A stretch of 64,000 bases of DNA from Ruminococcus sp. (GTDB taxonomy: Bacteria > Bacillota > Clostridia > Oscillospirales > Ruminococcaceae). Position numbers and translations under genes: made by a program. How positions within the stretch are numbered: the stretch's first letter is position 1; each line of letters starts with the position of its first letter. The DNA lies in assembly GCA_017542125.1 (NCBI GenBank), contig JAFXXU010000045.1:51998-115997 (forward strand), written 5' to 3'. A model generated the notes under the pieces. That model was not told the DNA's origin. It worked only from the letters and a program-made list of their open reading frames with translations, and did no database searches. This document shows positions 1 through 7,658 of the stretch, piece by piece.

Positions 1-263
1 GTCTGCGGCTTTTTAAGGGAAGAACGGGCTCTTCCGACAGCCGCGGCCTTCTTGCCCTCGGGGAGCTTCAGCCTTCTTGCCGACCCCTGCTTCTTCCCGC
101 CGAGCTCGGCGGCGGCTTTATCCAGGGGGATGCCTCTGCTCCTGACCTTCTTCGATGATCTTTTTTCTGTCATTAGGTAATACGCACCTGCGCACGCAAA
201 ACTGCGGCAGGCGCTGCTATGCTCCTTCCGTATTGGTTTCGATTTTTCCGTTACAGCTTTCAT
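1..263 (-). CDS. Lys/Arg/Ala-rich basic protein, C-terminus off the window
   Basis: An open frame on the minus strand runs off the left edge. From ATG at 263 it gives about 87 residues; a second in-frame ATG at 173 gives 57. The translation is rich in Lys, Arg, Ala and Gly (for example KAAAELGGKKQGSARR), which would suit a nucleic-acid-binding or ribosome-associated basic protein, but no family is recognised. Neither start has a convincing ribosome binding site. A strong minus-strand promoter lies at 376-404, which supports a real transcript. The function is unknown, and the frame could also be a chance opening in GC-rich DNA. Confidence 0.35.
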   Translation of the reverse strand, partial: MKAVTEKSKPIRKEHSSACRSFACAGAYYLMTEKRSSKKVRSRGIPLDKAAAELGGKKQGSARRLKLPEGKKAAAVGRARSSLKKPQ

Positions 264-375
264 AAGCGGGCTCTCTGCCCAGTAGGAACGCTTTTAATAG
301 TGTTTGTTTGGTGGGTCGTACGTTCCCGTATGAAGCCGCCGTGGCGGCATATTCCGAACAAATAAATCTACATCT

Positions 376-404
376 ATTTTACTATCTTTTCCCTCTCTTG
401 TCAA
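376..404 (-). promoter_or_regulatory. Sigma-A type promoter
   Basis: Read on the minus strand, TTGACA (399-404) is followed by a 17-base spacer and TAAAAT (376-381). It points left towards the basic protein at the window edge and sits in the gap after the 483-2681 gene. Confidence 0.7.
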
Positions 405-482
405 GCAGATTAGGTCGGTTTTTGAAATTTTAAAGCTGCGGGGTCCGGGCGGCTGCAAGCCGCCTGATACGCGCCGCCTATA

Positions 483-2681
483 TCAGTCCAAATTTCCGTA
501 CAGTTCTCTCAACTTTGCCGTGATCTCCTCACAAAGCGACGCCGCGGTCTCGGCACTTGTCCCCTCTGAGAACACCATAAAGCCCCGGCTGCCCTTGACA
601 GGTCTCACCACAGCCCTGCCGCCTCCCCTGACTACCTCTGCGCCGTCCCCGACGGCAGCAGCGCCGAAATGCTCGGGAGAAAGCTCCCTGCGGGAGGATA
701 CTCCCACGAACCGCTGCGAACAGTAAAACCGGGGTATCTCCGAGATGACTTCCTCAAAGGGCTTGCCCCGCTTGGCGGTGATCATCGTTACAAAAGCCGC
801 CAGCGCCAAACCGTCCCGGATGAACAGATTGTCAAGTGAGGCCGCACAGTCACGGGCTTCGCGGTCACCCTCCCCGTCGGAGGAGGTGAAATACCGCAGC
901 AGCCGCCCGCCCTCCTCCTCGGCAAGGCTGTCCGCCGCAGAGGGGAATTCCAGCGGAACCGCCACCGTCTGGCCGCACTCAAAGCAGTTCTTCATCACCA
1001 GCATAGCCAGACGCTCGTGCATAACATATCCCAGGCTGTGAGAGTAAGCCGAACAGGACATCCCGTCGTGAGAGATGTTGAAGATCAGCCTCTCCCCCGT
1101 GCTTTCGGCGTTTGCAGCGAAGATCTCATCCCCCAGCCGCTGGATGGAGCGGTCGGGGCAGCGAATAGAGGCGCAAAGCCTGGCCTCGCTGCCCGAGACT
1201 ACCCGCCTGAGCCAGTCAACATACAGCTCCCGCACCCCCGAAAGCTCCGCAGACCTGCTGCGGTCGGATAAAGCCGCCGTCCGCAGCGAGACACCTGTAT
1301 ACGCCCGCTCTATCGCCTTTTCGGTTTCGGAGACCAGGGGCAGACCGCCCTTGCTCATAAGCGAGACCGTCTCCCCAGCCCTGCCGGTAACATAACATCC
1401 GCAGAGCAGCGAGCAGCGTGTGAGGGCAAAGGCCAGCAAGGGCTTGCTCCCCTCGCCGAGGTCAAGCACACGGCAGCCTCCCGCAGTGAGCCCCGTCCGC
1501 AGGCAGTCGGAGAACGCCTCCGAACCCGGTGACGCGCTTCTGCACACCGCAGCTATGCTCCCCCTCGGAAGTGCCGAGGCCACTGCTTCTCCGAACCTTA
1601 TAAGGGACGAAGGTGCCGTCCGCAGAGGGAAGGAGCAGCTCCCGTCGTCGCCGATGCAGGCTGCCGGCACGTTCCCCTCGGTCACATCCTCGCAGAGGTA
1701 CGCCCCCTCCCCGGCGGAGCATTCAGCATATACCGCCACGCCTGCACAGAGAGCGGCACCGTCCCCGATACAGGCATCCACGCCTGCTGCCGAGCCCTCG
1801 CCCAGCCTTACCGAAGCCCCAAGAGAGGCTCCGTCCAACACCGCAGCCCGTTTAAGCTCCGAGTGCGCCCCGATGACCGCTCCCCGGCCGATAATGCAGC
1901 CCTCCACCCTGGCTCTGCGCTCGATCAGCGTGTTGTCATCAACAGAGGTGTAGGGGCCTATCACCGCTCCGGGGGCGACAGTCACGTCCCTGCCGATATA
2001 TACCGGCGGGATGAGCCTCACCCCGCTGAATTTCCTGCCGTCGGCGGTGTAGACCCTTTCCGGGAATGCCGTGACCCATTTGGGCATGGCCCTGTCCAGC
2101 AGGTAGGCCTGATACTCGCAGAGCGCCTGGACATCCGTGAACCTGAAGGACTTGTGAACGGCAGCCGATGCCGCCTTCTCCTCCAGGCGGGAGAGGATTT
2201 CCGATAGTGAGCCGCAGCCGGATATATCAGCCCCCTCCGGGAGGGCTATACCTCCCGCAAAGCCGAAGCTGCCCTTTTCCTCCCCGATGAGCCGCCGGCA
2301 GAGCTCATCCTCCTCAGTCTCGCTCCCCACCGGCTCGGAGCAGGTCAGCAGAGTCAGCCCCTCCGAGGCGATAAGTGCCTCAAAGCCCGCAGGATAGCCG
2401 TATCCGTCCCCCAGGAGCAGCAGCCGCTCCCCGGCTGACAGCTCACCCAGCTGCTCCGGCTCGCAGACGGTCAGCGAGGCTGTACCCTTATAGCTTTCCG
2501 CAAATTCTCTTACCTCTCTGAGATGTGCCGTGCAGCAGAGCAGCACCTCCCCGATGCCCGCTTTGCTCAGCTTTTCTATGGTGATAAGGGCAAGCTCCCT
2601 GCCCGCTGTTCTTATCAGCCCCACCGCTCTCCCCAGAGGGTCAAGGCTGCTTCCGTCCGTGAAAAATATGACTGCTTTCAT
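483..2681 (-). CDS. Degenerate nucleotidyltransferase / left-handed beta-helix / phosphomannomutase-like fusion
   Basis: The 732-residue protein has the three-part layout of mannose-1-phosphate guanylyltransferase/phosphomannomutase fusions. Residues 1-205 look like a nucleotidyltransferase fold, 222-335 are hexapeptide (left-handed beta-helix) repeats such as YIGRDVTVAPGAVIG, and 355-732 resemble the alpha-D-phosphohexomutase superfamily. All catalytic signatures appear lost. The N-terminus (MKAVIFFTDGSSLDPLGRA) lacks the GGxGTRLxPLT...KP loop. The mutase phosphoserine SASHNP is replaced by VTGRAG near 431-436. The DGD metal loop is replaced by ISHDGMSCSA at 536-545. The start follows AAAGGAGG at good spacing. 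It may be a regulatory or scaffold pseudoenzyme in sugar-nucleotide metabolism; activity should not be assumed. It is transcribed alone, downstream of the tyrS terminator. Confidence 0.75.
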   Translation of the reverse strand: MKAVIFFTDGSSLDPLGRAVGLIRTAGRELALITIEKLSKAGIGEVLLCCTAHLREVREFAESYKGTASLTVCEPEQLGELSAGERLLLLGDGYGYPAGFEALIASEGLTLLTCSEPVGSETEEDELCRRLIGEEKGSFGFAGGIALPEGADISGCGSLSEILSRLEEKAASAAVHKSFRFTDVQALCEYQAYLLDRAMPKWVTAFPERVYTADGRKFSGVRLIPPVYIGRDVTVAPGAVIGPYTSVDDNTLIERRARVEGCIIGRGAVIGAHSELKRAAVLDGASLGASVRLGEGSAAGVDACIGDGAALCAGVAVYAECSAGEGAYLCEDVTEGNVPAACIGDDGSCSFPLRTAPSSLIRFGEAVASALPRGSIAAVCRSASPGSEAFSDCLRTGLTAGGCRVLDLGEGSKPLLAFALTRCSLLCGCYVTGRAGETVSLMSKGGLPLVSETEKAIERAYTGVSLRTAALSDRSRSAELSGVRELYVDWLRRVVSGSEARLCASIRCPDRSIQRLGDEIFAANAESTGERLIFNISHDGMSCSAYSHSLGYVMHERLAMLVMKNCFECGQTVAVPLEFPSAADSLAEEEGGRLLRYFTSSDGEGDREARDCAASLDNLFIRDGLALAAFVTMITAKRGKPFEEVISEIPRFYCSQRFVGVSSRRELSPEHFGAAAVGDGAEVVRGGGRAVVRPVKGSRGFMVFSEGTSAETAASLCEEITAKLRELYGNLD

Positions 2682-2737
2682 AAAAGCACCTCCTTTCGGT
2701 CAGTATTGCCCCGCCGCAAAGGAGATATTCGCCCCCA

Positions 2738-2772
2738 CAGACAAAGAAGACCCGCCGGTATTACCCGGCGGG
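2738..2772 (-). terminator. Rho-independent terminator of the tyrS operon
   Basis: On the minus strand an 8-bp GC stem (CCCGCCGG/CCGGCGGG, 2751-2772) with a short loop is followed by TCTTCTTTG. It lies 15 bases past the tyrS stop. Confidence 0.75.
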
Positions 2773-2786
2773 CGTGGTGATCGCTG

Positions 2787-4004
2787 TTATACCTTGGTGA
2801 TCTTGTGGAACACCTTCTTGCCCTTCTTTACGATAACGGGCTTTATAAGGTCTACAAGACCCTTGGGGTCGGTGAATTTGACATCGTTGACAGAAATGCC
2901 GTTCTGGGTGACGAGCCTTCTAGCCTCACTGGTAGAGGGAGCAAGCCCTGTCTTTACCAGCAGATCGAGTATGCCGATCTTGCCGTCGGTGAGTTCAGAA
3001 GCAGGGAGCTCGGTGGTGGGCATATCAGCGCTGTCGGTGCCTGCACCGAAGATAGCCTTTGCAGCGTCAAGAGCCTTCTGAGCCTCCTCCTCGCCGTGGA
3101 CGAGCTTGGTCAGCTCAAATGCCAGCAGCTCCTTGGCCTTGTTGAACTGTGCGCCCTCCATAGTCCTCTCCATCTCCTCGATCTCCTCGATGGGAACGAA
3201 GGTGAGCATTTTCAGGCACTTGATAACATCGGCGTCGCCCACGTTTCTCCAGTACTGGAAGAACTCATATGGCGAGGTCTTCTCGGGGTCGAGCCATACG
3301 GCGCCCTTTTCGGTCTTGCCCATCTTCTTGCCCTCGGAGTTGAGCAGCAGGGTGATGGTCATAGCGTGAGCATCCTTGCCCAGCTTCTTGCGGATGAGCT
3401 CGGTGCCGCCCAGCATATTGGCCCACTGGTCGTCGCCGCCGAACTGCATATTGCAGCCGTAATCCATAAAGAGCTTGTAGAAATCGTAGCTCTGCATTAT
3501 CATGTAGTTGAACTCAAGGAAGGTGAGGCCGCGCTCCATTCTCTGCTTGTAGCACTCGAAGGTCAGCATCTTGTTGACCGAGAAGCAGGCGCCCACCTCT
3601 CGGAGAACGTCGATGTAGTTCAGATCGAGGAGCCAGTCGCCGTTATTGACCATAAGAGCCTTTCCGTCCGAGAAATCAATGAAGCGGCTCATCTGCTTCT
3701 TGAAGCACTCGCAGTTATGCTCTATGGTCTCCTTGGTGAGCATCTTGCGCATATCGCTCTTGCCCGAGGGGTCGCCGATCATACCGGTGCCGCCTCCTAC
3801 AAGGGCAATGGGCTTATTGCCGGCCATCTGCATCCTCTTCATCAGGCAAAGCGCCATGAAGTGGCCTACATGCAGGCTGTCGGCTGTGGGGTCAAAGCCG
3901 ATGTAGAAGGTAGCCTTGCCGTTGTTGATCATATCGCTGATCTCTTTTTCGTCAGTTACCTGTGCGATAAGGCCGCGCCTTGTCAGTTCTTCGTAAAGTG
4001 TCAT
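2787..4004 (-). CDS. tyrS: Tyrosyl-tRNA synthetase
   Basis: A class I aminoacyl-tRNA synthetase that charges tRNA-Tyr in the cytoplasm. The 405-residue length is normal for bacterial TyrS. The HIGH-like signature HVGH is at residues 45-48, followed by the TyrS-type [14 protein letters not shown] loop. The KMSKS-like loop reads KKMGKT at about residue 230. A C-terminal S4 RNA-binding domain is visible (residues ~340-400, with [14 protein letters not shown]). ATG follows ACGGAGG. It is the last gene of a leftward run that begins with a T-box leader whose specifier codon is UAC (Tyr) at 5850-6090, which fits tRNA-Tyr-dependent control even though three genes lie between. It is 55 bases downstream of the cupin gene. 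Confidence 0.97.
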   Translation of the reverse strand: MTLYEELTRRGLIAQVTDEKEISDMINNGKATFYIGFDPTADSLHVGHFMALCLMKRMQMAGNKPIALVGGGTGMIGDPSGKSDMRKMLTKETIEHNCECFKKQMSRFIDFSDGKALMVNNGDWLLDLNYIDVLREVGACFSVNKMLTFECYKQRMERGLTFLEFNYMIMQSYDFYKLFMDYGCNMQFGGDDQWANMLGGTELIRKKLGKDAHAMTITLLLNSEGKKMGKTEKGAVWLDPEKTSPYEFFQYWRNVGDADVIKCLKMLTFVPIEEIEEMERTMEGAQFNKAKELLAFELTKLVHGEEEAQKALDAAKAIFGAGTDSADMPTTELPASELTDGKIGILDLLVKTGLAPSTSEARRLVTQNGISVNDVKFTDPKGLVDLIKPVIVKKGKKVFHKITKV

Positions 4005-4059
4005 TTTAATATCCTCCGTATAATTTATTATCTTGTTTTATCTTATTCTTTCCGTGGAC

Positions 4060-4398
4060 TCAGACTATCCGCTTTCCGCCGAAAGCGTGGATCGTCCTTG
4101 TTCCCTTTTTGACACGTCCGTGATGCGGGGTGCGCTTCGGGATAAGCAGCTCATCCCCCGAGTGAAGGATATGCTCTTCGCCGTCAAAGATCTCAACATA
4201 CTCCCCCGATACGCAGAAGACATATTCATCGAACTCGTGGATGTTCTCCTTTGACTCTCTGTCTGAGAAATACGTCCAGACGCAGATCTGGCTGCCGTCC
4301 TTGGCTTCGTAATAGTAGCCGTCGATATCCGGGGTGTTCTGCTGGCTGCTGTCGATGCGGTTCAGGCTGTTTTTCATAAAATCCGGGAAATCATTCAT
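4060..4398 (-). CDS. Small cupin-domain protein
   Basis: This 112-residue protein has a single-domain cupin pattern. A metal-site motif (HEFDEYVFCVSGEYVEIFDG) is followed about 20 residues later by GDELLIPKRTPHHG. The His and Glu residues of motif 1 and the His pair of motif 2 would coordinate a metal. Small cupins of this kind act as isomerases, dioxygenases or ligand sensors, and the substrate cannot be read here. It starts 3 bases after the preceding stop, with GGAGGG upstream, so it is cotranscribed with the membrane-protein gene and tyrS. The cellular role is unknown. Confidence 0.8.
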   Translation of the reverse strand: MNDFPDFMKNSLNRIDSSQQNTPDIDGYYYEAKDGSQICVWTYFSDRESKENIHEFDEYVFCVSGEYVEIFDGEEHILHSGDELLIPKRTPHHGRVKKGTRTIHAFGGKRIV

Positions 4399-4401
4399 CC
4401 T

Positions 4402-4875
4402 TTATCCCTCCGCCTCTTTCTTATGCTGCAAATGTATCCCTATATGTCCTATCCCGAGTATCACCGAGCCTATCAGCATCGGAAGGTTCCCGCCGTAGAC
4501 CGAAAGCAGAATGAATGCCAGCACCGGCAGCGTCGCCCCCGCAACCGGTATTCCCAGGATGGAGGAGTACATATCCTTCATCGTCTTCTCGCTGCGGAAA
4601 TACCTCACCCAGTAGATCTCGTAAAGCACCATCAGCAAAAACGATGCGAGCAGCACCGCGCTCCAGGGCCTTATGCTGCGGATGTTGAATTCCGAGAATA
4701 TCAGGCAAAGCCCGCTTACCAGCACCTCGCCGATACGCTCGAAGCCCAGCAGCACCTTGTTCTCGCCCGCGGCGTATTTCTCATAGTCCTCGGGGAGGTT
4801 CCGGCTCCATATGATATTGGGGGTAAAGAGCATTATCAGATATATGAGCCCCACATAGGAAAACCCGAGGGTCAT
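4402..4875 (-). CDS. Multi-pass membrane protein of unknown function
   Basis: The 157-residue protein is largely hydrophobic, with about four to five predicted transmembrane stretches: residues ~5-20, ~50-65, ~70-90, ~108-125 and ~130-148. It ends in a basic/acidic tail. No catalytic motif is apparent and the family is not recognised. The ATG overlaps a TGA (TGATG) of an 18-codon open frame just upstream (4875-4931), which has its own GTG. That short frame may be a leader or a gene remnant. The gene lies in the T-box/tyrS operon. Confidence 0.75.
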   Translation of the reverse strand: MTLGFSYVGLIYLIMLFTPNIIWSRNLPEDYEKYAAGENKVLLGFERIGEVLVSGLCLIFSEFNIRSIRPWSAVLLASFLLMVLYEIYWVRYFRSEKTMKDMYSSILGIPVAGATLPVLAFILLSVYGGNLPMLIGSVILGIGHIGIHLQHKKEAEG

Positions 4876-4931
4876 CAGGGCTCACCCTTTTCATAGATCA
4901 CAAGCTCGTCGGGCGAACTCATATCTATCAC
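4875..4931 (-). other. Eighteen-codon open frame, possible leader or gene remnant
   Basis: A GTG at 4929-4931 preceded by GAAAGG opens a frame encoding VIDMSSPDELVIYEKGEP. It ends in a TGA that shares one base with the ATG of the next gene. The arrangement is that of translational coupling. The composition looks protein-like, so this could be a relic of a lost gene. Support is weak. Confidence 0.25.
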
Positions 4932-4951
4932 GACCTTTCAAAGCATTAATC

Positions 4952-5836
4952 TTATCTCATATCGATCGATTCTTCCGTGGGGATGCCGCTCTCTTTGAGG
5001 GCCTCAAAGGCCAGCTGGACGTTCAGCTTCGAGAGATGCACCTTGCTGATCTGTGGAGCTGTTGGGGAATCGGGGTTGCGGTAGAAGTTGATGAAATACA
5101 TCTCGGAATCCGAGCCCACAGCCTTGCCGTTGAAGTAGGTGCCTCCCACCACGTCTGCACGCCTTGCGAGGATGATATCCGCCCGCTTTATGGGGATGAT
5201 CTCACCGGGAGTGATCAGAGTTATAAATTCATCACCGATGCTTACGGCGTTACCGCAGGCACCGACGATCTTCGAGCCCATATAACTGCGCTCCAAGCGC
5301 TCATAGTCCGGGCGGTCGGAGAGCTTAAGGTAAAAGCGCCTGGCTTTCAGCCCGAACAGCCCCGATGCTGCCAGATACAGCAGTATGATTATGCCGCCTA
5401 TTACAATATACTTGACACCGGGTTCCCCGTTGCCCTCACGCTCCTCTGCGAACAGGACGATGAGTATAAGTCCCAGCAGGAGTGCTCCCAGCAGTTCAAG
5501 AGCGATAGCCGGGCTGCGGTAGCGGGCGATAAGGTCGCTTTTCATATCCTTCTTAGGGGAGCCGGGCTGATGCTTCTCTGCAAAACGCTGATACCTGCGC
5601 TCACCTGCGGCAGTACGGAACAGCTGCCCTGCCCGGAGCTCATCGGCGGTCTTGAAGGACTTCACATTATCCCGGTGCTGCCAGTAGCTGATAAAGAATA
5701 TCACCACCAGCATTATCAGCGCTATAGGCACACATATATACCATTCTATTCCCTGAGCGACACCAAGCCCGATGCTTATAAGCACCGCGATGGATGCTAT
5801 ACCCGCATTCACAAGAACTTCCTTCAAAGCTGTCAC
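4952..5836 (-). CDS. Membrane protein with C-terminal cytoplasmic domain (YcxB-like layout)
   Basis: The 294-residue protein has two hydrophobic pairs: residues ~10-50 and ~108-165. They flank a basic loop, and a soluble C-terminal region from ~170 follows, with short strands such as GDEFITLITPGEIIPIKRADI. The layout recalls YcxB-like membrane proteins; this is a weak structural resemblance, not a family assignment. The listed start is GTG at 5836, which overlaps its own AAGGGG. A TTG at 5827 lies at better spacing from that ribosome binding site and is a likely alternative. It is the first gene after the tyrosine T-box, so its expression should rise when charged tRNA-Tyr is scarce. Nothing in the sequence shows it to be a tyrosine transporter. 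Confidence 0.75.
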   Translation of the reverse strand: MTALKEVLVNAGIASIAVLISIGLGVAQGIEWYICVPIALIMLVVIFFISYWQHRDNVKSFKTADELRAGQLFRTAAGERRYQRFAEKHQPGSPKKDMKSDLIARYRSPAIALELLGALLLGLILIVLFAEEREGNGEPGVKYIVIGGIIILLYLAASGLFGLKARRFYLKLSDRPDYERLERSYMGSKIVGACGNAVSIGDEFITLITPGEIIPIKRADIILARRADVVGGTYFNGKAVGSDSEMYFINFYRNPDSPTAPQISKVHLSKLNVQLAFEALKESGIPTEESIDMR

Positions 5837-5844
5837 CCCTTATC

Positions 5845-6090
5845 AGAAAAGCCCCCCGACGCGCAGAGCGTCAGAGGGCGAATATATCGCGGTACCACCT
5901 CGGTTTACGGGACATTGCCCCGCCTTTGAACGTTTTAACGCAGCGCCTGCGGACCGCCTTTGCAGATGCTCTGCTTTCTCGGCAGCCTGCTCCTCCGGTG
6001 TATTCGCCTGCGGGCTTCCTCGCCCTCACAGCTGCCGGGCGCTCTCTTTGCTCCGCTTCGCAGGTTACTTATCCGTGATCACAGCATTTT
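5845..6090 (-). ncRNA. T-box riboswitch, tyrosine (UAC) specifier
   Basis: On the minus strand the antiterminator T-box core AGGTGGTACCGCG lies at 5888-5900. It is followed by a competing terminator hairpin (about 5849-5880) and TTTTCT. In stem I, AAGTAA (loop E 5' side) precedes CCTGC, which pairs with GCAGG. The 3' side then reads CGAATACACC, placing UAC in the specifier position. AGAGAG and AGGAA elements of distal stem I are present. The UGGU bulge would pair with an ACCA tRNA end, consistent with the A discriminator of tRNA-Tyr. The leader therefore senses uncharged tRNA-Tyr and controls the 5836-2787 operon that ends in tyrS. Confidence 0.93.
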
Positions 6091-6103
6091 ATGTATTTAG
6101 GGT

Positions 6104-6132
6104 ATTATAACACACCTGCGCACTTTTGTCAA
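6104..6132 (-). promoter_or_regulatory. Consensus promoter of the T-box operon
   Basis: TTGACA (6127-6132) and TATAAT (6104-6109) with a 17-base spacer are exact consensus on the minus strand. The -35 box overlaps the TGA stop (6129-6131) of the upstream kinase-like gene. Confidence 0.9.
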
Positions 6133-6725
6133 GTCTCGGAGGCCTTGACCATATCGCAGATAGTCCTGACACAGCCCTCGATCCCCAGAGACGTGCTGTT
6201 GAGGCACACATCGTAGGTCAGCATCGAAGACCAGTTCTGGCGGGTGTTGACGTTGAAGAAATCCCCCCGCTTCTTATCGTAGCGCTTCAGGCGGGAATCT
6301 ATCTCCTTATAGGGGATGCCGTGCTCGTCGGCAGCACGGGCTGCGCGGCTCTCGTGGTCGGCGTAGATGTAGACCTTAAGCGTGGGGGTAAAGCTCTTTA
6401 AAATATACCCCGCACATCTGCCGACTATAACGCAGGGACCCTTGCGTACGATCTCGGTGATGATCTTCGTCTCGGCGGCAAAGACCTTCTCGTAGGCATC
6501 GAGGCTGCTCTCACGCCTGAGCATAAGGGTGCTCTTTATCGGATTGACTACCGATTCCTCCATAGCTGCCACATCCTCGGGGGACATTCCGATGCGCTCC
6601 GCTGCCATATCCACCAGCTCGTGGTCGTAGCAGGGTATTCCCAGCATTTCGGCCACGCGCCTGCCGATCTCGCTGCCTCCGCTGCAATACTGCCTCTCGA
6701 TAGCCACTACATTTATCTTTGCCAT
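6129..6725 (-). CDS. Cytidylate kinase-like family protein
   Basis: The 198-residue P-loop-fold protein belongs to the cytidylate-kinase-like group common in Clostridia. The N-terminus reads INVVAIERQYCSGGSEIGRRVAEML, where the degenerate phosphate loop is GxxSxGxEIG-like. The sequence PCVIVGRCAGYIL and a lid-type Arg cluster (ESRAARAADEHGI...RLKRYDKKRGDFF) follow. True Cmk proteins are about 225 residues with GPAGAGKST, so substrate specificity here is open. AAAGGAGG precedes the ATG. It has its own promoter (6765-6793). Its stop codon lies inside the -35 box of the T-box promoter. Confidence 0.8.
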   Translation of the reverse strand: MAKINVVAIERQYCSGGSEIGRRVAEMLGIPCYDHELVDMAAERIGMSPEDVAAMEESVVNPIKSTLMLRRESSLDAYEKVFAAETKIITEIVRKGPCVIVGRCAGYILKSFTPTLKVYIYADHESRAARAADEHGIPYKEIDSRLKRYDKKRGDFFNVNTRQNWSSMLTYDVCLNSTSLGIEGCVRTICDMVKASET

Positions 6726-6764
6726 ACAAAAGCCTCCTTTTTATCAAAGATATTATCCATATCC

Positions 6765-6793
6765 ATTATAACAAAGCCGCGGGGCAAAGTCAA
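6765..6793 (-). promoter_or_regulatory. Promoter of the cytidylate kinase-like gene
   Basis: On the minus strand TTGACT (6788-6793), a 17-base spacer and TATAAT (6765-6770). It is back to back with the promoter of the rightward SDR gene. Confidence 0.75.
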
Positions 6794-6820
6794 TTACAGT
6801 ATTATTACAACTCCCCCGTC

Positions 6821-6849
6821 TTGCAATTTGCGGCGGGATATGGTATGAT
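6821..6849 (+). promoter_or_regulatory. Promoter of the SDR gene, very short leader
   Basis: TTGCAA (6821-6826), a 17-base spacer and TATGAT (6844-6849). The predicted start point (~6856) falls inside the GAGGTG ribosome binding site (6855-6860) of the ATG at 6867, so the mRNA would be nearly leaderless. Confidence 0.65.
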
Positions 6850-6866
6850 AATGGCGAGGTGATAAT

Positions 6867-7595
6867 ATGAGAACTGCACTTGTGACCGGCGGCTCGGGAG
6901 ATATAGGCGCGGCGGTATGCCGCAGGCTGGCCTCCGAGGGCTTCGCCGTTGCGATAGGATATAATAAGAACGAAGCCTCTGCCTCCTCCCTCTGCGCAGA
7001 GCTGCGTGAGAGGGGCTGCACAGCTATGATCGTAAGGCTCGATCTCTCCGACCCGGCTTCGGCGGAAGAGGGATACGGACGAGTGAAGTCGGAGCTGGGG
7101 GCTCCGGAGGTGCTGGTCAACAACGGCGGCAGGGCTCACATCGGGCTGTTCACCGATATGACCGACAGCGAGATCGACGATCTCATCCGCACGGATCTTA
7201 CCGGGGCAATGCAGCTTTCACGCCGGGCGGCTGCGGATATGGTCAAACGGGGCAGCGGACGGATAGTCAGCATCACCTCCGTATGGGGAGAGGCGGGCGC
7301 CTCCTGCGAGACGGTCTACTCCGCGGCTAAGGCGGGGCTCATAGGCTTTACCAGGGCTCTCGGCAAGGAGCTTGCCCCCGGCGGGATAACCGTGAACTGC
7401 ATCAGCGCCGGGATGATCGACACTAAAATGAACGCTGCCCTTTCCGACGAGGACAAGGCAGCGATAGTTGATGACATCCCCATGGGCAGGATGGGCACCC
7501 CTGACGAGATAGCCTCCCTGGTCTCATTTCTCTGCTCGGAGGGGGCGGCATATATCACCGCCCAGTGCATCCGTGTTGACGGAGGCTGGATGTGA
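6867..7595 (+). CDS. Short-chain dehydrogenase/reductase (FabG-like)
   Basis: A 242-residue NAD(P)-dependent oxidoreductase of the classical SDR family. The TGGSGDIG dinucleotide-binding motif is at residues 7-14. VNNGG is near 89-93. The catalytic Ser is in SITS (about 138), and YSAAK (about 151-155) supplies Tyr and Lys. It ends in the usual IRVDGGWM. It resembles 3-oxoacyl-ACP reductases, but it is not beside other fatty-acid genes, so its substrate is uncertain. It is monocistronic: its own promoter is upstream, and a hairpin with a downstream T-run follows at 7617-7652. Confidence 0.9.
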   Translation: MRTALVTGGSGDIGAAVCRRLASEGFAVAIGYNKNEASASSLCAELRERGCTAMIVRLDLSDPASAEEGYGRVKSELGAPEVLVNNGGRAHIGLFTDMTDSEIDDLIRTDLTGAMQLSRRAAADMVKRGSGRIVSITSVWGEAGASCETVYSAAKAGLIGFTRALGKELAPGGITVNCISAGMIDTKMNAALSDEDKAAIVDDIPMGRMGTPDEIASLVSFLCSEGAAYITAQCIRVDGGWM

Positions 7596-7616
7596 AGCAG
7601 TAAACAGCGAATAAAG

Positions 7617-7658
7617 AACGGCAGCAGTACGATTTTTTGTACTGTTGCCGTTTGTTTT
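7617..7658 (+). terminator. Hairpin terminator, copy 1 of a repeated stem-loop
   Basis: A 14-bp stem, AACGGCAGCAGTAC and its near-perfect complement (one G-U pair), encloses a T-rich loop (7617-7652). TGTTTTT follows on the plus strand. An almost identical hairpin occurs at 21881-21916. It lies between convergent genes. Confidence 0.75.
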
